64,000 bases of DNA from the NCBI GenBank assembly GCA_009760855.2, contig WPIO01000108.1, positions 448,001 to 512,000 on the forward strand. Direction: 5' to 3'. The DNA comes from Cristatella mucedo (Eukaryota; Bryozoa; Phylactolaemata; Cristatellidae). The notes under the pieces were generated by a model. It saw only the letters and a program-made list of their open reading frames with translations, made no database searches and had not been told where the DNA came from. Each line of letters starts with the position of its first letter. Within the stretch, counting starts at the first letter, position 1. Below, one piece after another: positions 1 through 9,475 of this stretch. The position numbers were made by a program, and so were the translations under genes.

Positions 1-740
1 TGCTTGCTACAAGCAGCCTCGTTCGTTGCGGCGGCAAACGAGCCTTGGCGCCTTGCGGATTTCATCTCTCCGCGCTCGCAGCAGCGCGCGAGATGAATGC
101 GCGAACGTCCGGCCGCTCGCGCCGCTCGAACGTGCCGGTGCTTCGGCGCGAGCTGCCTGCGCGCAAGCACCGGACGTTCGAGCACCGCCATGAGGAGGAC
201 CGCATTAGATCCGGGATCGTCGGACGAGTACCTCTAGAGAGGCTCCGACCCGGAGAGTCCGCTCCGCCAAGAGAAGCCAGCGAGAGGAGAGCGAGCGGGC
301 CATCTGCCGCCGCGGACGCCGATCAGTCGCACGCTGCCGACGCCTTCCGGAACGCGACGTTTGAGAAACGTCGCGATATTGGAAGCGCGGACCTGCTCGC
401 CGACCTGGGCGCGACCGGATCGACCTGAGCGGCGGCGGCTTTAGACTTTGCGGAGTAGTCTCCCCCTGCCGCGATGCCTGAGGCTGAGAGGCCGAAATGG
501 CGAGCTTCGCGTGCGGGCTGGCTTGCGAGTGAGAGACCGACGCGACGAGATCCCGGGCGCGTAACGCTTTCCGCGGCCGGCGCGCTCAGCTAGCGCTCAG
601 CCGGCGAGTTCAGTTGCGGCGTAAAGTAAGTGCGAGCGCAGCGTCGTAACAGCATGGCTGCGAAAGACCGAAAGGCCGTTCTCGCGACGGTAAGGGGAAA
701 GAGCGTAAAGGCAAAGCGCGCGCGGCTTACCGATGAATAG
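1..740. promoter_or_regulatory. CpG-rich block, possible promoter/5' UTR region
   Basis: GC-rich with frequent CG dinucleotides, in sharp contrast to the AT-rich DNA from about 745 onward. A GTAAGT splice-donor match lies at 626-631 and an ATG in good context (A at -3 relative to an AGC triplet, G at +4) at 654. This is what a CpG-island promoter with 5' UTR would look like, but no TATA box or initiator stands out. The open frame at 45-428 starts at TTG and looks like a by-product of the high GC content, so I do not call it a gene. The promoter role is inference. Confidence 0.3.
124..183. repeat. Long GC-rich hairpin (inverted repeat)
   Basis: The arms 124-143 and 165-183 are complementary over about 19 base pairs with one bulged G at 134. 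A second stem of 5 bp (146-150 with 160-164) closes a 9-nt loop, AGCTGCCTG. The whole structure is about 60 nt, within the size range of a microRNA precursor, though it is more GC-rich than most. It could equally be a foldback-element remnant. The structure is seen directly; any function is unknown. Confidence 0.75.
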
Positions 741-940
741 TAACCACCGATTATTATTATTATTACTTACTAATATAAATTGTAAATGCTAGTCGTAGTG
801 CAGTGCCAGTCGGTGCGGCCCAAATGAATGATGACTGATGAAACTGTTTTCTCTCTTAGAAAGTAAAATTACAAAAGACATTTCCGTTCCGTACGTTTTC
901 ATTTCTGCGCGAGTGCCAGAAATCTTCGCTGGCGCACGAT
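654..940 (+). CDS. Speculative two-exon 5' end of an unidentified gene
   Basis: ATG at 654 opens 12 codons ending at 689 in a donor-like ACG|GTAAGG. A possible branch site, TACTAAT, lies near 769. A good acceptor, TTTTCTCTCTTAG, ends at 859. From 860 the same frame stays open for 27 codons to a second donor, GAT|GTGAGT, at 941. Exon lengths of 36 and 81 nt keep phase 0 at each junction. The encoded 39 residues are basic (start MAAKDRKAVLAT) and match no family I recognise. The CpG-rich block upstream is consistent with a promoter. A further acceptor-like CATGTCTCAG near 1041 would lead to a stop after three codons. The model rests only on splice-signal matches and could be chance. The unspliced ATG frame at 838-1086 is the alternative reading. 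Confidence 0.2.
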
Positions 941-1629
941 GTGAGTACAAATCGAGCGCATCGCGCATCGTCCAATTTGGGAGCGATGTGCATTTTTACC
1001 ATTTCCTTCTGACGAGTCCAGAGGAGAGTTTGCATGTCTCAGAGGTTAATGTAACGCCAAGCAGTTTTGTAACTGAGGAAAAATAAACAAAGCAATAGCG
1101 TGGAGCGGCTTCAGCTACGCAAGAACTCTACATGCATGGCTGCCCACTGGGCTGCTGCCGCGTTTTCCATGAATAGCTTCTATATTGATAAAATGACAAT
1201 ACATTTGCCCTTTTAGCATATTATAAAATCACCAACAACAAACTCATAGCGCCGCTACTGATTACAATAATGAAGTAATATTACGTTTGCTATAGCTCAC
1301 TCACTGAACTTTTGATCTTTCGTGATTTTTCATGACTCTCTCTCGGAATTTTTCACTCACTACTGATAAGAAGGCACGCCACGAATTTGCTTTCTACGGC
1401 CGTACGGCGATCGCGCTCCGATTTGAACAGATGAGGGCCGGATCTAAATGCTGAGTTGAGTGCGTCGATCAAAGTGCGGCTTTGGTGACCACCGTTCACG
1501 TCAGTGCACAGCACATGAGCAACCTGCAGACAAAATCTCGAGCCCACGCAATTCCAGAGCTTCCGCCGCTCTGCCAGGCTCAGCCAGCGAGCTAAAATCG
1601 AAAGGCACGTTCAGATCTATGATCCAATA
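941..1629. other. No recognisable gene or repeat
   Basis: AT-rich, apparently single-copy sequence. Apart from the possible downstream acceptor near 1041, I see no exon, RNA gene or element. Confidence 0.5.
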
Positions 1630-1895
1630 AAAGCCTATTTAGGAAAGCATTTAGTAGGTCCCTGTGATTCGTCATTATGTGCTTATGCATGCTGACACTA
1701 ACCACATTTGCGCCTTTGACCCTGTGCGCACCCTAACCCATGTTATTCATGATGTTTTTGTTTATCAAGCATGATATTACTCACCATTCCATTGCATTTC
1801 CCTTTGCAGCAAATGTAAAGCGCCTAGAGAGAGATTGAGTTCTCTGAAGGCGCTTCATCAGAACGTATTATTATGTTATTAATATTATCAAGATT
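1630..1895 (+). mobile_element. L2-clade LINE 3' UTR and tail
   Basis: This matches, over its whole length, the reverse complement of 33990-34262, including the blocks CCTATTTAGG, GCATGCTGACACTAACCACA, CCATGTTATTCAT and GCAAATGTAAAGCGCCTAG. The tail holds the conserved hairpin AGAGA-TTGAGT-TCTCT, then GAAGGCGCTTCATC and an ATT-rich end. The same tail follows a reverse transcriptase frame at 45296-46235, which identifies it as the 3' end of an L2-clade LINE. It is 5'-truncated, as most LINE copies are. Confidence 0.8.
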
Positions 1896-2039
1896 ATGGA
1901 GCAGGCACTCGCTAAATCGCCGTGTTATTGTTTCGTCTATCGGACGCCGGAAGACTTTGCGTCAAAGCCTTTCTGCAGTCCGATTCAAATACGGCTGACG
2001 GCACCTAAATGGCTATTTCTGCCGCTTATGGGCTCGTGA

Positions 2040-2110
2040 TTGTGTATATGTATATATATATATTTATGTGTGTGTGTATATGTCTGTTTATATGTATATA
2101 TATATATAAT
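2040..2110. repeat. (TA)n/(TG)n microsatellite
   Basis: Compound TA and TG dinucleotide runs. The open frames across it on both strands are simple-repeat translations. Confidence 0.9.
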
Positions 2111-2977
2111 GCTGTCCGCTACCATATGTGGATATCCACACTTGCTCGGTTCGTTCGGCAGCTGTTCGACGTCGGCCTTGAAGAAACTCAGCCGTAGGCT
2201 GTGCGGGTACCAACAGCATTCTGCAGTCACTTCAACATACTCTCGACAGGAAAGGCTGGAATCTTCCATTAAATCCAGGATTATCACCACTGCCAAGGAC
2301 AGTTTCATAATTCGATTGATCCTTCCTCCCATTCTGTGGATCTTGATGATTGGTTACAAGCTACGGGACTATGAACAATATCTGGACCAATTCCTCCAGG
2401 TACTTCTCAAAAGGATTGAATGATGAAATTCAATCGAAGTAAGTGTAAAATATCAACATATTGATTCGGCGATTCCATCATGAGCATGAAGTGCGAGTGA
2501 CAGATTTGATATCAACCAATGCCGCTTTACCAAGGGACTGACATTTCTTTGAGCAGCTCTCGAGAATTTGGCAAAACTCGGGTTCAAATCATCAATAGTA
2601 AGAATTAAATCATTCAAACCGCTCAAACAGGTTGGCAACTACAACGAGTCCATTCCCTAGGACAGTGAAAAGATGTCGACAGACGCAGCTTGCTGGACTC
2701 CGCGAGCGTGGACAAATACGACGCAAATTTCCCAACAAGTTCGGACTCAGGTGGAGAAAGTGTGCAATGTGAGCTGCTGCAAATTGGGAAGATGAGTGTT
2801 GAGACAAAACAACGATAATTTGATGATTATCTGTTGCTTGCTTAGCACAATAAGAAGCTTAAGATTTTATATAAATTACACTTTTAGTGGTTCTTTGTAA
2901 TTAGTCGTTGCTTCCTTTATGTGTGTGCAAATGCGTGCTTACTGTACTTGCTAAGCAAGAATGTAAAGCAGTCGTTT
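2111..2977. other. No recognisable gene
   Basis: Mixed-composition DNA with short open frames on both strands that show no domain, splice structure or codon bias I can support. The first 300 bases have moderately long frames on both strands but no recognisable protein. Confidence 0.5.
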
Positions 2978-3052
2978 GGTAATAATAATAATAACACGCG
3001 ATGGCGCCCTCGAAGACTCAGTCTCTTTCAGGCGCTTTTCAAATTGTACAGA
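2978..3052 (-). mobile_element. L2-type LINE 3' tail, minus strand
   Basis: Read on the minus strand, it runs AAGCGCCTGAAAGAGACTG, then GAGGGCGCC, and ends in (TTA)n at 2979-2994. This is the L2 tail pattern. It sits head-to-head with a plus-strand tail starting about 30 bp away. Confidence 0.65.
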
Positions 3053-3077
3053 ATGACGCGAGCGCTTTCTCTACGGG

Positions 3078-3165
3078 ATGTTAAAGTGCCCAGGAAGAGA
3101 TTCAGCTCTCTGAGGATCTACAATAAATGTACTACTATTGTTATTATTATTATTTATAGGCAATT
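3078..3165 (+). mobile_element. L2-type LINE 3' tail, plus strand
   Basis: Contains AAAGTGCCCAGGAAGAGATT, then CAGCTCTCTGAGG, ending in a TTATTATTATT run. The stem AGAGA/TCTCT is kept although the loop differs from other copies (TTCAGC instead of TTGAGT). Confidence 0.7.
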
Positions 3166-4687
3166 GTGTCACTAATCAGACAGACCTCGTTCAGCTATTA
3201 CCGCCGCGGTACTGCACGAATGAACTCCGCATGGTTGAGCCAGCTCACCAGGTCAAAAGATATGTCATCAGCGGAAGCAAACGTCGGCAAACCTGGAGCT
3301 CACGGAACCTGTGAGCCTCCGCCCAGTGGGCAGCATGGTGAAGGAAGCTGACATGGTATGTAAGCAGATCCGAAGTTACACAAAATAACTAATAAAAATA
3401 CGTCTATGATAGCGATCTAAAAACTTGGTAACAAAGTGGGTGAATCTTCTGATCAGCCCATCGACGAATGTTTACATGTGTTGCAATGACGCACTTTCGA
3501 TAGTCGGTATATGCTTTTCATATGTGACCAATGGGAACGTGTAGCTACTAACATTTGCTGATTTTGACGCGTTGTTGTTTTGTGTTGTTTTGTAATTGTT
3601 TGATAGGAGGGTTCGCTCTTGGCGTTCTTTTTCGCAGCTCGATCTGTTCATCTCGGCTCGTCCGACGATCGATCGAGCTGTGCGCAGATGCTGGCAGGAT
3701 TTCGGTCATTCACAGGTAAAAAGAGTCGACCGACCAGTCAGCGAGTTGGTTTTTAGCCCATTGGCGAAGCTCCGGTACCAACGCTACTGAGACTAAAATC
3801 TTCACCCGTGGCTTAGGGTGCTTGCTTCTGTAACCAGGATGCCCCTCAATTTGTTGTGACATTCTTAATGGCGCCACTCTTTCCACTCCAGCCATAAAGC
3901 TTTCGCATTTCCGGTTTTGGACGCAGGATCCTTTGGAGCGCTTGCCAAAAAGAAAGAGCGGCAGAAAAATGTTTCAGCTTCTGGACGGCAGAACATCGGG
4001 ACAGCGAAGCGGGCTGAGAAAGCATTAAATTTGGATTCCAGGATCTGGAAGAAAAATGCAAACTGACGTCTAATAAACACGCCACACGGACATGGACAGT
4101 TTCACGATCCACGCACACTGCGGTCAGACTCGGGACAGCGGAGCTGTTAAAACCTAAAGCTTAAAGACTAAACTGCCCCATTAGTATTGCAATAATATTC
4201 TTATAGTACGTCTGGACTCTACCCGTGTATTTATATTTTTACGGCACCAATAATTCTCCGCTTCAATTTCATTTTTGCAATTCCTGTTTCTTAAATATAT
4301 TTTTTTTACGGAGGCTGGAAGCTAATAGTGACCGGGGAGGAGCTGAACAGCTCGCTGTGGCGTAGTACGAAATTTTCCAGCGGTGCTTAACCTTGACCTC
4401 AGCGGAAGCCACTCGCTTGATAGCAGTCTGAATAAAAAGGAACGCTCAGACGAAAGCCTGAAACGATCATTGGCACCAAAATCAAAGGACCGGATATGGA
4501 TGTGCCCCCGAATCTTTGTGGTGCTATAGCTCCAGTGGCACCAAGACCTGGGGCACTCGCAGATATCACCGGCGACCCCTGCGCTCAGCCAATGCTCCGA
4601 CCAGAATGGCTGAATGCGTTCGTCTCGCCTACAGGCGATTGTGAGTCAAGTATCATTTCAAATCCTGGCAGCTCCCACCGCACCCTC
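3166..4687. other. No recognisable gene
   Basis: Short frames only. No protein domain, RNA gene or known repeat was recognised. AATAAA-like strings near 4431 and elsewhere are not tied to any gene. Confidence 0.5.
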
Positions 4688-4922
4688 GAGATCCTCCTGC
4701 TCCGGCTCTCTCCTGCTCCACGGCTCTCCCTGCTTCGGCTCTCTCCTCTCCAGCTCTACTCCTGCTCCAGCTCTGCTCCTGCGGCTCTGCTCCTGCCCTT
4801 CGCAGCTTCTCTCCTGCTCCAGCTCCTGCTTCAGCTCTACTCCTGCTCCAGCTCTACTCCTGCTCCGGCTCTACTCCTGCTTCCATTTCTACTCCTGCTC
4901 CGGCTCTGCCTCCTGCTCCGGA
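4688..4922. repeat. CT-rich minisatellite, unit about 17 nt
   Basis: Imperfect tandem array of units like CTCTACTCCTGCTCCGG with GC/TA variants. The 156- and 122-residue frames crossing it (Leu/Ser/Cys-rich) come from the repeat and show no other protein feature. Confidence 0.85.
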
Positions 4923-6650
4923 ACAAAGCTGGTAGGTCTGAGGGTGAGTCTGCTCGGACGAATTGATAAAACTTCAAAATGAAGTCAGAGAGCAGGTTGA
5001 TAACAGGTGTGCGGAATTTAGATTTCGTGCAGCACCAAGCCCGTACGGCTTGTGCCTGAAAACATATGACGAACGAAATTCTTCAACGGATCGGTGAAAA
5101 ACCGACCACATAGCGGAAATGAACCTCACGCCTGTGGCGTTCAACGCTAAATCAAAAGAAAATCGATTTATAAACCGATGTACAGCCGCAGAGAGACTGT
5201 CTACCGGTGAGTGGAGAGACGGGATCAGGGTCAAGCCAGGGTCATGGTCAAAAGCCAGGGCTGGGTCAGGTCAGCAGGGTCTGGGCCGGTCCGGTCAAGG
5301 CGAATGTGCCTTTACAGCAGTGGGCAGAGCCAGTCAGGTATGAAGGCGGAAGCCAGATATCGTCGGGAAATGAGGACCAGCAATCACGCTTCGGCCAACT
5401 ATCAGCCCTATAACTTCGTAATCTGTAACCTCGCGGCTTTTTAACCTTGGAAAATGTAACCTCGTAACTGTAAACGCACGAAGCCAGTAGGCTCTGACAA
5501 AATGCTACCTTGCCAGCGTAACGAGCTGCCGGAATAGAATGGCGGCAGCGGCAGGCCGTGTAGCCGTGGGAAGACCAGGACTTCCGAGGATAAGTTCACA
5601 CGCTCGTGCCGTGTCGGCGGTGCAGTGACCTTGACCTTTGGAGTTTTCGGCCACCTCTGAACTTGGACACCTCGCCAGGCTGCTGCAGAGTAAAGCACCG
5701 CAATGTCTCAAGTCAGTGCTTTTTACGGCGTCTCAATAAAGCAGCTCCCACAGCAACGGCAGGAGCGCCGCCTACACCCCGGAAGTCTGGATGAAAGGGC
5801 TGACTGCTAGAGCAAACGTGAAAGAGCGCGGACTACCAGAGCCGTTTGAAGCACGTTCTATCTCGAGATCGCCCAGCACGCTGTCCCTGTCCCTCACCAT
5901 CAATGCCGCCGCATCTCTTAACCGCATGAAGTATGGTGGCTCACTGACTGAGCATCCACGGTAGCAGCTAGGCGCAATGTAAGCAGCCATCCACGTTGGG
6001 CCTTCGCGCGGCTGCCGGGCGCTCGAGAGCAGGCGGCTTCCGCCGTCGGAGCCAGCAGCAACTTCGGGCGACCAGCTCGTTTCGGCTCCGCCGACCGGCA
6101 GCCACCGCCGAATAGAAATGACCAACAGCGCAAAGACTAAGAATGAAGATAAATAAACGCTATGCTGGACAAATAAATAAGTCTCAAAAACGAAAAGATT
6201 GCGGAACAGAAGGACACAAAAGGATATTCCGTTCGGCCTCCCGAAAGCGCATTTCGGTTCCCGATCGCGAGGCTCGTCCGGTTGAAGAACCCAGGCTGCA
6301 AAGTGCTTATTTTAAATCATCGTTAGCTGCTACGCCGCCGGGCAGTCTGCGGCTACAACGACTAACAGGACTGTGTGCGTTTGTTGACAAGATCCAGCGT
6401 CTCAACGCGCCTGCGGCTGGCTGGCTGGTCAGTTGTAACGCCTTGAAACTCGGCGGAATATCGGGCGGGAATAATGCCCAAGCAATGAGCAGCGAAACAC
6501 GCCCTGCTGCCTAGTGCCAGTTTCAGTGCGCGCCTACGCGGCAAGAAATAAGCGGCCGCCACGAGAAAAGAGTGTTCAGCGCCGACCTGCTTCGTAATCT
6601 CGTTACTGGGGTTGTGAGTCCGCGGCGTTAGCGAAAGATTTCACGTGGCG
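4923..6650. other. No recognisable gene; short GGTCA-type repeats
   Basis: Positions 5222-5300 hold degenerate direct repeats built on CAGGGTCA and GGTCAGG. The rest has short frames on both strands without recognisable domains. A CAATAAAG string at 5731 resembles a polyadenylation signal, but nothing upstream supports a transcript. Confidence 0.5.
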
Positions 6651-6837
6651 GATTTTACTCGGCTTTAATCACTAGCGAAACAGTACAATGTCGACGCGCG
6701 CCTAGCTCCATTTTGCTCCTCCGCACCACTCTCATGAACCACCACAGCACAAGCACTCTGAGCGGGGAATGGAATCCCTCATGGGCTACTAAGTCATTAT
6801 GGGGAACAAACCAAAGAGATGGAGCCACACGGAGCCC

Positions 6838-6868
6838 TGGAGCCCTGACTAGGAGAACCAGGGCTCCA
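6838..6868. repeat. Perfect 10-bp inverted repeat
   Basis: TGGAGCCCTG at 6838-6847 and its exact complement at 6859-6868 are separated by 11 nt. Nearby, GGGGAACAAACCAAAGAG (about 6800) is echoed by GGGGAACGACCCAAAGAC (about 6959). No gene is evident from 6651 to 6999. Confidence 0.6.
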
Positions 6869-6999
6869 CTGGCCCCCTGCAGATACAAGGGCCTCCGACA
6901 CTACCCCAAGCACTCTTTCGGATGAAACCGTCTTCGCGCCTCTACCTGCGTCTCTGGTGGGGAACGACCCAAAGACTGGAGGCCAAACCACAAAATGCT

Positions 7000-7350
7000 C
7001 TCACCTACACCAGACTACTTCTAGCTCGCGCTCAATATCACCCATGCTAAGACCACGTTTCATTACACCTCAAAAGCCGCGAAACACAAAATACGATCTC
7101 GGGCGCGATACGTCCATATTCGATCCACCGGAGTATCCTGGCGCTGTCTCGTCCCTGCTTTACAAATCGCTGGTGAACGACACCCTCCTCCTTGCTTTCC
7201 AGAGAGCGACTCCTGCAACTACCGGCGTCGAGCAAGGACCCAAGACGAGTAACCCGAGCGAACGTCGGCCACACACTATATAATAGCAGGGACAGCAGGT
7301 TTGACTGGCCAATATCAATCACCTCGCGATCCTGCCCCGGTTCCGGTTGG
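7000..7350 (-). mobile_element. Putative LTR of the adjacent Ty3/gypsy fragment
   Basis: This lies where the 3' LTR of the minus-strand pol fragment (7357-9165) should be. On the minus strand a purine-containing stretch (GGGGCAGGATCGCGAGG) is followed by TGATTGATATTGG and, about 35 nt on, a TATA box (ATTATATAG, plus-strand 7276-7284). I could not fix both termini or find target-site duplications, so boundaries are approximate and the LTR assignment is inference from position and TATA. Confidence 0.35.
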
Positions 7351-7356
7351 CTGGGA

Positions 7357-7990
7357 CTAGACGGCTGTAATGAGGTTCTGGTCACCGGCTAAGGCCGAGA
7401 GGTCGGACCACGGCATGGCCGGATGTTCCCAGTGACTAAGTTGCCGGGCTCTTGGGTAGGAAGTTGGCCGATAACTCGTGTTGTTGGAAGGCTGAATCTC
7501 TTTCAGGTTAATACACCAGATCATTATGGGCGTGCTAAAACTCCTGGCCCACCAGTCTGCGGGTGATACGGCGATGTGTGCAATTGATAAGACATCACAC
7601 ACCGCTCCGAGCATTCCGAGACATAAAGTTGGCCCCACGGTCAGGGAGGACCTGATCAGACACAGATTCCGGCAGACCAATCTCTTCTGAGACTGCTTTG
7701 AGTCAGTGCTGTTTGTTTTCATAATCGCTCTCGGGCTGCCCGGTGAAACACCGTCGGTCATCACATGAAGTCATCTAATATCTACCGGTTCCCTGACGTT
7801 GTTAGTAGCAGCACCTGTCATGGCAACTCGTTGGAACAGATCCACTGGAGATGCTCTTCAAATTTTTTCCTTATTACTAGGCCGCTTTTGGAGCTGGCGT
7901 GCGATACATCACCCATAACACGATATCCTCTGCATGCCTGTTGAAATATCCTCCTGTACGGCTCTTCGAAAGGTCAGATATTGATATTGC
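7357..7990 (-). pseudogene. Ty3/gypsy integrase core remnant
   Basis: On the minus strand, PVDLFQRVAM (plus about 7815-7850) matches the start of the gypsy integrase catalytic core, which usually reads P.E.FQRVAMD. Further on, VTDG/SPG and VCDVLSIAHIAVSPADWW correspond to the core's LCDVLGI..T...P segment near the catalytic Glu. The region has stops and shifts. The identification rests on motif order and on its position after RNase H. Confidence 0.65.
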
Positions 7991-7998
7991 TCCCAAGT

Positions 7999-8057
7999 AA
8001 ATATATATAACACACATATATATATATATATATATGCTATATATATATATATAATAT
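7999..8057. repeat. (TA)n microsatellite
   Basis: AT dinucleotide run inside the gypsy fragment, between the RNase H and integrase remnants. Confidence 0.9.
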
Positions 8058-8423
8058 GTATTAATAAGTAATATCTATTAGTTGCCATAGATAATTATAA
8101 TGGATGTCATTAATTTAGCGATTATGTTATTCACATTTGTTCTGTAATGCTGTGATTTACAGGATCATTGTACTCACTTCACATTTATGGGGCAGTAAAT
8201 CACCACCAGCTGCTTGGGACTGACACAGCTGGCCGATGGGACCCCATTCGAGTGAGACAGGCGTGGTCTGGCCAATGTCCAGCCTTGGTGCAGTGTCTCG
8301 ACATTATCTTTCCCCTGCAACAGATCATTAAACGGCACAGCGACAGATCGTTCAACTGCGCTTTCCTCATAGGGTCAGCCTCGGCTGCAACGTAAACCCC
8401 ACGAAGCCAGCAGGAGCGGGCTC

Positions 8424-9165
8424 TTACCGGCGTGACAGAGCATCCGCATTGGCATTAGCCGCACCCTGGCAATCTTCCTCCATATCGTACTCCTGCAACT
8501 CAGGCCCACTTTTTCTAAGCGCCGAGATTCGTGATTTGCCTTTAGAACCCACACCAAAGGTTGGTAAGTCAATCAAGACTGAACCCGGTGACCATACGGT
8601 TACCCTCAAAGTGGCGCACTGCTGCTACGACGGCTAATACCTTCCGCTCAACGGTGGAATAATTACGTTCAGCCTTGTTCAGAATTCGAAATGTTGCCCT
8701 CCTTCCCATCCGCCGCGCTTTGAGAACGGCCCTAGAGCGGTACCACTGGCATCCTACTAGTACAAATGGTGCCTTAGTAGGGAACCTAAAAACTGGCAGC
8801 ACACAGCCAGTGTGGGAATCCTTTGGAGAGGAACACTCATTCTCTGACCACACACGACGCTCACCCGCAGTAGGTTGTCTATCAGCTGTGATTTTCGCAA
8901 TAGCACAAACTTTCGAAGTAGTAGGAGGCCAGTCCAAGGAACTGCCTGACACCCTGGACATCCCTGGGTGGGTGATGCTCAATCGTGTCCACATTCTCAC
9001 GAGGATCTGGCTTGGCGCCTGCACCGTCCACTTGGACAGTACATTGTCCCCCCCGTAACACTTCGCTCTGGCAGAAGCTAGGCTGAGGTTTGATCTTGAG
9101 ACCACTTGCCTCATCCCATCAGGAACCTCCAGGTCAACAGCATGCTCATTAGCTCCATATTAATC
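8424..9165 (-). pseudogene. Ty3/gypsy RT thumb/connection and RNase H, broken
   Basis: In two frames on the minus strand the order is: a stretch like the LEV..L/MRQ segment of the RT, a KV.AI. thumb-like stretch, and APF.L..C/D, where the RNase H catalytic DAS motif would lie (here replaced by GCQ, so presumably dead). Then comes the diagnostic LNKAERNYSTVERKVLAVV. After a frameshift, QPLVWVLKAN and ELQEYD...NANADALSR mark the RNase H C-terminus. These motifs are characteristic of Ty3/gypsy RNase H. Stops and frameshifts show decay. Confidence 0.8.
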
Positions 9166-9269
9166 ATCATCACTATAAATTATTTAAAGTAGTCCATTTG
9201 AAGGCCCGCTAGGACAGAAGTCCGTGGCTCATGGATCTCATACTGAACAATGCAGCCCCAGCTCATCTT

Positions 9270-9475
9270 GTATACGTGCTGACACTGTGCATGCTGCCAC
9301 TAGCCCACACTTGTATGCTGACCTGTACGCCCATCACACCCCTGCGCCATGTTAATCTATTGAGCATGCCGCCACCTGGCCAGTCCTGCTTCCGCTTGCA
9401 GCCATTTGGGAAACGCGTGAAAGACGTTGAGTTCTCTGGGGCGCTTATCGGTGAGATTATTGTTATTATTGTGTC
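9270..9475 (+). mobile_element. L2 LINE 3' UTR and tail, diverged
   Basis: Shares GTGCTGACACTGTGCATGCT, CCATGTTAAT and GTTGAGTTCTCTGGGGCGCT with the other L2 tails and ends in TTATTGTTATTATT. The 5' arm of the tail hairpin has decayed here. Confidence 0.7.

Larger units (their letters stand above)
7357..9165 (-). mobile_element. Degenerate Ty3/gypsy pol fragment
   Basis: Minus-strand remnants occur in the Ty3/gypsy pol order: reverse transcriptase end, RNase H, then integrase. Frameshifts and stops are numerous, and a (TA)n tract at about 7999-8057 interrupts the region between RNase H and integrase. No gag, protease or RT catalytic palm was found upstream (above 9165). The element is 5'-truncated and inactive. 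Confidence 0.75.

Noticed and set aside
45-428. 127-residue frame at the left end
   Set aside because: Starts at TTG, lies in CpG-rich DNA with a long inverted repeat, and has no recognisable domain.
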